Source: Saccoglossus kowalevskii (lineage: Eukaryota > Hemichordata > Enteropneusta > Harrimaniidae). Taken from it: a DNA stretch of 13,313 nt. Shown piece after piece: positions 1 to 7,853 of the stretch. A program made the position numbers and the translations under genes. The first letter of the stretch is position 1, and the number at the start of each line of letters is the position of its first letter. The notes beneath the pieces are model-generated. The model ran no database searches and was not told the DNA's origin. It saw only the letters and a list, made by a program, of their open reading frames with translations. The stretch covers positions 34,635-47,947 of the forward strand of contig NW_003120422.1 in NCBI RefSeq assembly GCF_000003605.2, written 5' to 3'.

Positions 1-93
1 TGCAGTACTGCGCAGATACTGAAATCACAGGCTCATCCTCTCTATGAAGATATACGGAACCACGTGACTGATCATCAGCGATGGTCGAGGTGA
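1..93 (+). pseudogene. possible 3' tail of a coding sequence cut by the window edge
   Basis: The first reading frame is open from base 1 and ends at a TGA at 91-93, giving about 30 residues. The composition (AQILKSQAHPLYEDI in the middle) is less AT-biased than the surrounding DNA. A segment of the type 'HPLY' a few dozen residues before the end is common in C-terminal tails of non-LTR reverse transcriptases, which is the only family I would suggest. That is a weak resemblance from memory. No catalytic motif lies inside the window, and 30 open codons can occur by chance. It could equally be the last exon of a host gene or noncoding. Confidence 0.2.
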
Positions 94-484
94 TAACATA
101 GTTGGAAGTTCAATCTGTATTGAGTTGCTTACGACTATATGGCTCCTGTCGTGTGTTGTATTATAGTGAATTCAATCTCATGATTGTTCCTTGCTGGAAG
201 GGTTTAACGAACGTTGTATGAAACGAAGAACAGGCACCGGATTCCCAAACCGATACACTGTACATGACGTGTATTGTATCTACGCGTTTTGTCAGCGATC
301 GCTAAGAGCATTGAGAATAAAACACGTCAATACAGGAAATGACATCAAAAGACTACAATTCAATCATTATAACACAATTATTGAACTGAATCAACACTGA
401 AGATGAGAATATCAACATAAATGAAGAGATTTAGAAATGCAATTTGTATTAAGCTTGTAAACATGTAGCTAAGTATATGTAGAT
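94..484. other. unannotated AT-rich stretch before the minisatellite
   Basis: There is an E-box-like CACGTGAC at 62-69 and a 69-codon frame at 191-400. That frame shows no recognisable domain, signal peptide or codon bias, so I do not call it a gene. The 18-bp repeat emerges gradually from about 470. Confidence 0.4.
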
Positions 485-765
485 GACGTTAAGTATGTTC
501 ATGACGTGAAGTGTGCCGATGAAACTAAGTAAGTATGGCAGTAAGTGTGTTGATGACGTTAAGTATGTTAATGACGTTAAGTTTGTTGATAACACTAAGT
601 ATGTTTCTCAGTTAGTGTGTTGATGAAATTGAGTATGTATGTTAGTAAGTTAATGACGTTACGTATGTCGATGAAACTAAGTATGTATGTCAGTAAGTAT
701 GTTGATAACGTTAAGTATGTATGTCAGTAAGTGTGTTGATGAAACTAAGATTGTGTGTCAGTAAG

Positions 766-921
766 TATGTTGATGAAGTTAAGTATGTTGATGAAACTAA
801 GTATGTATGCCAGTAAGTATGTTGATGACGTTAAGTGGGTTTATGAAACTAAGTATGTATGTCAGTAAGTATGTTGATGACGTTAAGTGGGTTGATGAAA
901 CTAAGTATGTATGTCAGTAAG
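766..921 (+). repeat. three 52-bp higher-order units of the minisatellite
   Basis: Exactly spaced copies start at 766, 818 and 870. Each consists of an 18-bp GATGACGTTAAG unit, an 18-bp GATGAAACTAAG unit and a 16-bp TATGTCAGTAAG unit (18+18+16=52). The last two copies differ at only a few bases, so this is the youngest part of the array. It probably grew by unequal exchange or slippage of the 52-bp unit. Confidence 0.9.
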
Positions 922-1297
922 AGTATTGATGACAACAAGAATGTTGATGACGTCAAATAATGTTGATGACGCATATAATGTATAATGGCGCTAAGTATAT
1001 TTTTGTCGCCAAGTAAGTTGATGATTTTAGGTATGTTAATAATGCCAATGTTGTTGAATATAAGTATGTTGATGATACTAAAAATGTCTATGTTACTGAG
1101 TTTGTTGATGACGCTAAATTTACAGATATGGTGTTACGGTAAGTATGTTAACGCTGACATTGTTAATGATGTATATGTCATTAAGCACATTAATGTTGAT
1201 GTCGCTGAGTATGTTGATGACGCTAAATATGTTGATTTTGCTGCTGCAAAGAATTTTAACCTCGTTATGTGTGTTGAGTTTTTATGTGTGTTACTGT

Positions 1298-1525
1298 AAG
1301 TATGTTTATGTTGCTATTGACGTCAATCTCAATAATTACGTTAAGTTGCTGCTAAGTGTGATTAAGTAGCTGTTTTAGGTGTTCTCCTTACATATGTTGT
1401 ATTATGTGTGTTAATGTCTCTAAGTATATTGATGTCGCTATTCACCGTAAATCTCAATAATTACGTTAAGTTGCTGTATGTGTAGACGTAGATGAGTGTG
1501 ATTCGGTCGGTGTTTTAGTTTATCT
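1298..1525 (+). repeat. local duplication with a spacing of 124 bp in the eroded part of the array
   Basis: A 27-bp exact match beginning AATCTCAATAATTACG occurs at 1325-1351 and again at 1449-1475. Weaker similarity continues on both sides (TCTAAGTATRTTGATG-type units before; AGTGTGATT and GTGTTTTAG after). The copies have a larger period than the 52-bp units, so this is a separate duplication event inside the degenerate array. Confidence 0.75.
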
Positions 1526-1758
1526 CGCTATGCATGTTGATCTCACAAATTATGTTAATTTCACTAAGTATGTTGAGTCACTAAGAATGTTGATTCTGCT
1601 TTATTTGTTGATGTTGTTAAGTACCTTGATATCGTTAAAATGTTGCTGAATACGATATACGACACATTGATAGTGGGTTGTTTACAATTTATCTAAATTA
1701 GCTCTGGCAATTTTAATTTTTGTCGCATACGACTTGATTACCACTTCCGTGTGACTGA

Positions 1759-1771
1759 GAATGTTCTAGAA
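1759..1771 (+). promoter_or_regulatory. perfect heat-shock element (distal)
   Basis: GAATGTTCTAGAA fits the three-unit HSF site GAAnnTTCnnGAA without a mismatch. It lies 158 bp upstream of the TATA box. A worn third site (GAATTTTTAGAA) follows at about 1790-1801. Confidence 0.65.
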
Positions 1772-1850
1772 CCGTACTGTGTCTGGGTGGAATTTTTAGA
1801 AGCTGGTTGAATAGGTAATAGGACAATGTAGAAGGCAATAGAAGGTAATG

Positions 1851-1863
1851 GAACATTCTAGAA
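1851..1863 (+). promoter_or_regulatory. perfect heat-shock element (proximal)
   Basis: GAACATTCTAGAA again matches GAAnnTTCnnGAA exactly. It sits 66 bp upstream of the TATA box. Two perfect sites plus a degraded one within about 105 bp is unlikely by chance in this AT-rich DNA and suggests HSF-responsive transcription of the LTR-like unit. Confidence 0.7.
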
Positions 1864-1928
1864 ATTTGTAGTAAATTCCAGACTCATTATGTATGCTGAT
1901 GTAATGGTCTATTTATAGACAGTGTGGG

Positions 1929-1937
1929 TATATATAA
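1929..1937 (+). promoter_or_regulatory. TATA box of the LTR-like promoter
   Basis: TATATATAAGGG is a strong TATA element. Transcription would be expected to start about 25-32 bases downstream, near the CAGCACTGAG at 1949-1958. Confidence 0.6.
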
Positions 1938-2147
1938 GGGAGTAGTTCAGCACTGAGATCATATCGGAGATCTCGTTGAATTGTATTGGAGTTTAAGTAT
2001 CTAGTTATTGGAGTAGTGGAGTTTTACCGCGTTCGTTATTGTACTTGATGTTTGCAGAGTATAATAATACCAGTACCAGTTGAAACCTCATCTGTTGGCT
2101 CCGTGTTCGTATTTTATCATCGCCGCCAGGGAAGTCTTTTTGTTACT

Positions 2148-3898
2148 GTTGCCATTTTGGTATTTGAACCATCACACCTGTACTATACCAATTACGGTAA
2201 TATTACGTTGCGTGTGACAATTTTTACTTATGTAGTTGCATTTACGTCATATTCATTCACAAGTATTATAATTTATTCATGAGAACCCACAATATGGGCC
2301 TCAAAAATAGTTACGTTCATCGCATCAACAACCGTCTTATGGTAATTGATGTATTAATGGGCCTTAACAGTAATGACAACTCATTAAATCATCTAGATGA
2401 TTTTATTACGCGAACTAAAGTAGATTTAATTTTTATGTTATTTGATTCTCATTGCTCATCTATTATCTAAATATTTCCAAAAACCAAGACCTTTTTCCGT
2501 CATTTCCTAAACTTGTACGTTTTATACGTTATTTAATAACACTATGAACATAATTGTAGTGATAATTCAAAATATCCCAATGTACAATTAACATCATGAT
2601 GGTATAATTTGTGGAATTCTTAATATCCACAAACAATATACACCGCACAAGTCAAAGACACATTATAGGAAACAGGACAGGGAACTATAACATTAATCAT
2701 TAAGTCAAGCTCGCCGCTCTTACAATACGTCATAATACGCATATAGTCATTCATTTGCTGTGGACAAAAATATGCAGCGATAATTTGTGAAAAATGACAA
2801 CAATTGACTTTGGCGTGTAAGTGTCGCAAACACCCCGCTACAAAGGGATGTTGTGAGGGCGAAGGACAAAACAACTTCCCGATGTCCCGTTTTGTTAGCT
2901 ACTTATATACTGGCTACTTCAGTTTAATTTTAAAGAACTAGGAAGGTAAATATAATTCCGTCTTCGGCAAATAATTGTTTAATATTCAGCATACGATGAC
3001 ACTGACCTCTCAGAAGTCATGCCCACAACTGCTTCACGACTGCACTGCTTGAAAAATTCTCACCCTATAAGCAACACACAGAAACCTTCGGGCCAGCTAC
3101 TTTATGGTTTGCATCGGGACATTATGGCCAGTAACATCGTGGATTAATGCAGAAAATAACCACTTGCAACACTGTCAATGGTAGTGCTGCCAATCACGTG
3201 GTCATTGTATAAAGGTTGAATACGTGATTCATTGTCGATACCATTCGATTTACCATTCACTACTCGTAACTCCTACCTGTGGCAACCATATTATCTAAAT
3301 TAGAAAAAAATTAACAAAAAAATGAATTACACCCCCCTTGATTTATAATGCGTAATAGAATGTGTATTACATTTCATCTAAGTATGTGTGTAATTTATTA
3401 CCTGTTAAGGTATCAGATGAAGATAAAATGTTTCAGAACTCGTGGTACAAATGTGGCTCCAGGCAGTAACAATTTGTTTAATATCGCACAAAAACCTGGC
3501 CTTTCCTCTTAAAGACACAACAAATTAATTACACATGATTTAGTTTAAACAATTGAAAATATGCAAATTGTACACATTTGGCACTCAAAAGCTTGAACTG
3601 ACATACATCACTTTACCTGCTATTGATATAAAAATGGCAGGAAATTAGGATAAACTACAATAGAAATGAACAAATATACGTTAAAGAATCGATTTCAATT
3701 ACTTCCGGTAAGACTTTCTGGAATGTACTTCTAATCTCGTGACAGTGTTAATTCGAAATTATGATAGTACAGTGATCAATATCATTTATTTATAAACTGA
3801 ATAGAGTACACTCGACTGATTAGAATCGTGGTGTGTATGAATGTAGGGACAAAATTACTAGAAGTAGTATATCAGATATTTGACTGGGACTATACGAC
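2148..3898. other. no supported gene; AT-rich intergenic sequence
   Basis: Read on both strands, this stretch shows no domain, splice pair with coding support, tRNA or clear mobile element. A minus-strand open frame at 2620-2874 (84 codons) lies in a locally GC-richer patch. It opens with PSPSQHPFVAGC but has no ATG start and no family I recognise. A small hairpin (GTAATA...TATTAC) occurs around 3353-3371. Homopolymer A runs and a C6 tract occur at about 3303-3338. Confidence 0.5.
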
Positions 3899-4080
3899 CC
3901 TTGCATCTTGTAGTTCATGAGCTATTTTGTGTGAAGTGTTGTGTGAAGCAATTGCCGATCACTGAATAATACATGTAGCATAATATGAATTCGATGAACT
4001 CTATCTATGCAAATGTCAGTGGTTTTTATATGCATTGAACACGAGCAAAGGCTGCCTGGAAATCCATTGAAAGAATACAG
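3899..4080 (+). repeat. dispersed repeat, copy A (about 180 bp)
   Basis: This block aligns with 4745-4925 in the same orientation, about 850 bp away. Shared landmarks in order are: a TTGTAG start, AAGTGTTGTG, an ATTGCC(G/A)ATCA(A/C)TGAA core, GAT(G)AA...TATCTATGCAAATGTCA (the longest exact run), TATATGCATT(G/C)AACA, and a GGAAAxCCATT end. Both copies contain the octamer ATGCAAAT. It could be an old segmental duplication or two members of a short interspersed or MITE family. No terminal inverted repeats are evident. Confidence 0.75.
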
Positions 4081-4744
4081 TTAAATCGGCAAACTTCCGA
4101 TATTAGCTGAAACGGTAACACAATACAATGTTAATATTTAAGACATTTGCAAAATTAATGCAATATTGTTCCATGCTGACCTCATTTGAAGTTGGCGTTG
4201 CAAATGATAACATAACGTTAAATCCTCATCTAACATTGAGCACGTATTTAAAGTGCATTTTATATAGGCAGACAGTACACCAGTATACCACATTTGCATT
4301 TCAGTACTTACATTATGTAAATAAAATCTCAAAACTCAATATTCCATTTATATGTATACGTGAATGACTATATGTTACAATGGAATATAGTTTACTTATT
4401 CTTTCTCAGCCTTGAACAATATAAAGTAATGTTTAATATACTAGTGTGTATTTTCATTTGAACAAAAGAGTCTGCATTCTATCACGATTGTATGTACAAA
4501 CGAAATTCAGATGTCCGAGATTGTTGCCTTTGGAAGCTCTGAAATCATGTTGTTTACCCAACTTTTAGCGTTATTTGTTACCCGGAACAAGTAAAATATA
4601 GAGTGGTAACAGTTGTTGTCAACATTGATAATAATTACGTGAGTTTGAACTTCGCTCTGTAAGGCGTTGTTATTTTTGACTTCAGGACAAATAATTCGAC
4701 TTAATGACTATTGCAGTCAGATCAAAGTAAAACCCATCTCGCAA
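4081..4744. other. spacer between the two dispersed repeat copies, nothing recognised
   Basis: Overlapping open frames on both strands at 4128-4367 are about 65-80 codons of low-information, AT-driven sequence. None has a domain or convincing codon use. I see no RNA gene or element here. Confidence 0.45.
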
Positions 4745-4925
4745 ACTACTTTGTAGCTTGAGGACATTTTGATTCAAGTGTTGTGCAAAACTATTGCCAA
4801 TCAATGAAGTATGAACTATATCTAACTGTGAATTAGATGAATTGTATCTATGCAAATGTCAACCGCTACTATATGCATTCAACATGGAGCTAACGGCTGA
4901 TGGGAAAGCCATTAGAACACATGTC
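4745..4925 (+). repeat. dispersed repeat, copy B (about 180 bp)
   Basis: This is the partner of 3899-4080, with many substitutions and a few short insertions (for example around AACTATATCTAACTG). The best-conserved segment is TATCTATGCAAATGTCA followed about 10 bases on by TATATGCATT. The divergence indicates an old duplication. Confidence 0.75.
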
Positions 4926-4944
4926 CGAACGTTCTCAATGCATC

Positions 4945-4963
4945 ATATATTATATATATATAT
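4945..4963. repeat. TA dinucleotide microsatellite
   Basis: This is a nearly pure alternating AT/TA run of about 19 bases with one phase change, just after repeat copy B. Confidence 0.8.
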
Positions 4964-5988
4964 TCGTAAGCTTTGAAGTACTTTCTGTTCATTTGTCAAT
5001 TGGCGATTAAATAATTATTACTTACAATAGTATATGACAAGTTATTATTGTTCTCACGACCTATATTAGTATCATTATACATTTACTCAAAATCAAGTTC
5101 AAAGCTGGGCTAAGTGCAATTTAACACATTTATATTTACGTTTATAATCTGTTTCTATTGGACACGGGGACAGGTTTTGTCTAGTTTCAATAAAGTTGCA
5201 ATACGTGATTTCCATTGTATACAGAATTTTCCGACATAAATATTGTGATCAATAAACACATCTTGAAATTTTGCACTGCGCCGAAGTTCATCTGATTATG
5301 GAATCAAACATATTTTTTTTAATCACTCAGGGTGTTTTTATTTTTTTTTTTATTTTAGAATAGATTTCATAAAGGTATTTAACCCCAAGATAGATTATTT
5401 GACGCAATGATGAACTCATCGCATCTATTCACATTACACATCGATTACAGTACCATGTTATCCACATAGTCAATGTTGAGTAATCATTTCTACCATACAA
5501 ATAACCAAATATGATAATTTATAATAAATTAAAGAGTTAACCTCTTCACCACCAGACTGTCTCGCTCAATTTGCCTGCACTGTTATTCTTATATTTTTCA
5601 ATATTTCTGGAACAGAACCCTAATTTTTGAGCAAAGAGACAAAATTGAGTCAATTTTCAGTTTTTACTCACGAAATTTGGCTACTTTTGTCCAAATCTTA
5701 TAAAGAAAAATACAGACAGACTAAAAACGGGACTATTTGGAATTTGTGATTGAAAGAGGGAACTATTCGTGTGGTTCGTGTAGATTTTGAGAGCATACCG
5801 CATTGCTGTGAAAATTATGTTTTTATTTCAATGCAGGTCACAAAAACGAACTGCGAACGATTATCGAGACAACAAAATATGAAATCAAAGAGTGCCAAGA
5901 AGGCTTAGCTTAGTCTCGGCAGTTTGACATTTTACAGTTTACATAGTGTTAATAAGAAAGCGTCGGACAGGAAACTGAAGATATCGAC
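4964..5988. other. AT-rich sequence without a gene; possible piggyBac-like end at 5537
   Basis: Long T/A homopolymers occur at about 5311-5356. At 5537-5560 the sequence TTAA followed by CCTCTTCACCACCAGAC resembles the terminus of piggyBac-group elements (TTAA target, CCYTT... start). I find no matching opposite end within the window. No coding frame of note is present. Confidence 0.4.
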
Positions 5989-6076
5989 AAAAGCGGATTT
6001 CTGTTCAATGGACACATCGCTTACTATCGACAGCACAAGTCGCATCCGATTATAGGCCATTTTTCAAGATGCAGAT
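5989..6076 (+). repeat. diverged direct repeat, copy A
   Basis: This copy matches 6199-6289, about 210 bp downstream. Shared landmarks are AAAAGCGGATTT, CA(A/T)TG(A)...GGACACATCGC, then after a variable middle CATCCGATTATAGG and TTTTTCAAGATGCA. The match is clear by eye despite perhaps a quarter of positions differing. Confidence 0.7.
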
Positions 6077-6198
6077 CGGATTTTATCAACTTCCCTATTT
6101 CTTTGGATTTCATGCCGCTCGTGTTCGCAATAGAAGATAAAAGCATGGTGTTCTTATTGGCAAAGCATGCAAAAAAGGTAATAGTATATTCAATTGCC

Positions 6199-6289
6199 AA
6201 AACGACGGATTTTCATTGAAAGGGCACATCGCCTGCCATTCGAGGAGAGGCTACACCCGATTATAGGTGGAATTTTCAAGATACAAGAA
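6199..6289 (+). repeat. diverged direct repeat, copy B
   Basis: This is the partner of 5989-6076, with landmarks AAAACGACGGATTTTC, GGGCACATCGCC, CACCCGATTATAGG and ATTTTCAAGATACA. Weaker similarity extends upstream of both copies (GTGTT...TTATTGGCAAAGC against GTGTTAATAAGAAAGC). The true unit may be the full spacing of about 210 bp, present about one and a half times. Confidence 0.7.
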
Positions 6290-6668
6290 TACATTATTTT
6301 CGCAGATACCAATGTCATACCGATAACACTATTACACGGATGATTTTTAATTGTGTCAATATTCTTTGATTATGAAAGCGGAGCAGAATGTGCTCACTTT
6401 GTTTCTAAATACCTGATATCACTTCATTTATACCATAATTCGACTTGTGACTTTGTGTAATACAGAGTGTCAATTGTTCTGTGAACATGGCTGCAGTAAT
6501 GTGAATAGTATTAGCCGACTTCATTATGAATGTGCGCCTGGCAGTATTTTGTCGGCTGATACTGTCAATAGATTTGAATGATAATGGCTGCTGACCAGAC
6601 AGAATGAAAACGGATTATTTGAGTTATTGCAAACAGTTAGATTTTATGCTCTTATTTGAGAAAACATG
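6290..6668. other. no gene seen
   Basis: This is ordinary AT-rich sequence with no open frame, RNA or repeat I can support. Confidence 0.4.
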
Positions 6669-6754
6669 TCAGACTTTTAAACAGGGTATTTGGTGTGTGG
6701 AAATACCTGCAAGAGAGAATTACTGAGTGATTGCTATAGCAACACTTTCCACAG
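6669..6754 (+). repeat. 86-bp tandem duplication, copy 1
   Basis: The unit begins TCAGACTTTTAAACAGGG and ends ACACTTTCCACAG. It is followed immediately by copy 2. The two differ at about ten positions clustered in the middle (ACCTGCAAGAGAGAATTACT against ACATGCAAGAGAGGATGACA). The unit length of 86 is not a multiple of three, so the 71-codon frame spanning 6690-6905 reads the two copies in different frames and is not a real gene. Confidence 0.95.
6731..6742. promoter_or_regulatory. RFX (X-box)-like palindrome in duplication copy 1
   Basis: TTGCTATAGCAA is a perfect 12-bp palindrome and, with the following C, resembles the RFX-factor X-box (GTTGCCATGGCAAC type, imperfect here). It is identical in copy 2, although other positions of the unit differ. 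That a protein binds here is inference only. Confidence 0.3.
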
Positions 6755-6840
6755 TCAGACTTTTAAACAGGGTATTTGGTGTGTGGACATACATGCAAGA
6801 GAGGATGACAGAGTGATTGCTATAGCAACACTTTCCACAG
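6755..6840 (+). repeat. 86-bp tandem duplication, copy 2
   Basis: This is a head-to-tail copy of 6669-6754 with no spacer and no length change. The near identity indicates a fairly recent duplication compared with the other repeats in the window. Confidence 0.95.
6817..6828. promoter_or_regulatory. RFX (X-box)-like palindrome in duplication copy 2
   Basis: This is the same TTGCTATAGCAA palindrome, 86 bp downstream of the first. Two equally spaced sites could form a paired binding module if the site is functional. Confidence 0.3.
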
Positions 6841-7357
6841 GGTGTTCGTGTATCCAAGTAATATGGTTGTTTCACAATGAGTACAAGAAACAAGCTTATT
6901 TTTAAATTTAATGGAGGTCTACAGATATCGCAAAAAATGGATTGTACCGGTCTTATTAAACTATGATGCGTGATTGAAGTTTGTCCTAATTATAGACTTG
7001 GAGGTTGTGTGCTGAAATGTAATATAAAGCTATTAGTTTTGTATTACTTTTTATTATGGACTAGCAATTATTTAATCATGAAACAAGGATTAACACTAGT
7101 GTCGTTTTACTTTCTGTGTATTTAACTTGATACAATATGAGGTTACGATATGCCTGTGATTGCATAATGTATTAAAGCCGTGGATATCTATATCGATTTT
7201 AATGGAAATACAGAACCGTGTCACAAATGTATGTGAGGTACATGCAGATAAAAGCTTAGCGGTGTGTCTCGATTTTGAAAAGCAATGCACTCATCACAAG
7301 CCGTCGCCGTTTATGATGCCCGTATTGTTTGGTGTGCATACATTATACGTTAATAAC
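6841..7357. other. no gene seen
   Basis: Overlapping open frames on opposite strands at 7096-7372 are 64-70 codons long with no recognisable domain. I treat them as chance frames. No repeat or RNA gene is evident. Confidence 0.4.
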
Positions 7358-7563
7358 TTGACGGTTCTCTGATTTGTGAATTTGAAGTAAATCAACGCGG
7401 AAACAGCGATAATATATATAAAAATGTAACATACTTTAAATAAATACCAAATACGTCTTTCAATGTGGGAAATGTCACTGATACATCAGTTACTGAAAGG
7501 AATACATCCTAAATATATTTCAAAAACATCAATTTCAAATGGTAAGATCTTCTCTGTGTCAAT
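7358..7563 (+). repeat. 206-bp tandem duplication, copy 1
   Basis: The unit starts TTGACGGTTCTCTGATTTGT and ends near TCTCTGTGTC. It is followed head-to-tail by copy 2 with only scattered substitutions (for example GAAGTAAATCAACGCGG against GGAGTAAATCAACTCGG). It contains AATATATATAAAAATGTAAC and a run of TCA/TAC-rich sequence. It shows no coding potential and no inverted ends, so it looks like a small local satellite rather than a transposon. Confidence 0.95.
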
Positions 7564-7769
7564 TTGACGGTTCTCTGATTTGTGAATTTGGAGTAAATCA
7601 ACTCGGAAGCAGCAATAATATATATAAAAATGTAACATATTTTATATACATACCAAAAACGTCTTTCAATGTGGGAAATGTCACTGATACATCAACTACT
7701 GAAAGGAATACATCCTAAATATATTTCAAAAACATCTATTTCATAGGGTAAGATCTACTCTGTGTCAGA
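7564..7769 (+). repeat. 206-bp tandem duplication, copy 2
   Basis: This copy is in phase with copy 1 at a spacing of 206 bp. It is roughly nine-tenths identical by eye. Confidence 0.95.
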
Positions 7770-7853
7770 AATATCCCATATCATCAATTAATAAAGAGAT
7801 TGAACTCGAAATATATTTCCAATACATCAAAATTCAAATGTTAAAATGTGCCT
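7770..7853 (+). repeat. partial, decayed third copy of the 206-bp unit
   Basis: AAATATCCCATATCATCAAT, CGAAATATATTTCCAATACATC and ATTCAAATGTTAAAATGTGCC line up with GAAATGTCACTGATACATCA, CTAAATATATTTCAAAAACATC and TTTCAAATGGTAAGATCT of the full units. Only the right part of the unit remains and it is much more diverged. The array is thus older than its two well-matched copies suggest. Confidence 0.7.

Larger units (their letters stand above)
485..1660 (+). repeat. degenerate minisatellite built on an 18-bp motif
   Basis: The basic unit is TATGTTGATGACGTTAAG (18 bp), repeated with substitutions through most of this stretch. It is tightest between about 485 and 950 and progressively eroded to about 1660. 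Related units alternate: a GATGAAACTAAG version and a shorter 16-bp TATGTATGTCAGTAAG version. Because 18 is a multiple of three, the array translates into pseudo-repetitive peptides (YVDDVK in one frame, MLMTL in another). The ORFs at 985-1299 and 1145-1369 are products of this and not genes. The unit contains TGACGTTA, close to the CRE/ATF site, and two copies have drifted to or retained the perfect TGACGTCA (948-955 and 1318-1325). Confidence 0.9.
1750..2147 (+). mobile_element. LTR-like sequence (solo or decayed LTR of a Gypsy-type retrotransposon)
   Basis: The stretch opens with TGTGAC and has a compact promoter layout: two perfect heat-shock elements, a TATA box (1929-1937), about 125 bp of transcribed-leader-like sequence, a weak polyadenylation-like ATAATAAT at 2061-2068, then a GT-rich CTCCGTGTTCG segment and a GTTACT end. 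TGTGAC at one end and GTTACT at the other fit worn TG...CA LTR termini. This order matches LTRs of invertebrate Gypsy-group elements as I know them. No second LTR, gag/pol remnant or clear target duplication is visible: the five bases before 1750 and after 2147 differ. The boundaries are therefore inferred. An alternative is the promoter and first exon of a stress-responsive host transcript. Confidence 0.5.

Noticed and set aside
485-950. Regularly spaced repeats considered as a CRISPR array
   Set aside because: The units are contiguous and degenerate with no unique spacers, and the sequence is eukaryotic; this is a minisatellite.
985-1369. Two overlapping plus-strand open frames of 104 and 74 codons
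   Set aside because: They translate the 18-bp minisatellite, whose length keeps frames open; the peptides are pseudo-repeats (YVDDAK, MLMTL) with no domain.
2052-2282. 76-codon plus-strand frame
   Set aside because: It has no ATG at its start, lies across the LTR-like unit and its 3' flank, and matches nothing recognisable.
2620-2874. 84-codon minus-strand frame in a GC-richer patch
   Set aside because: It has no ATG start and no family recognised. The cysteine spacing does not fit a known finger. It may be part of an unclassified repeat, but I cannot support a gene.
6690-6905. 71-codon plus-strand frame
   Set aside because: It spans both copies of the 86-bp duplication in different frames, so it is not under coding constraint.
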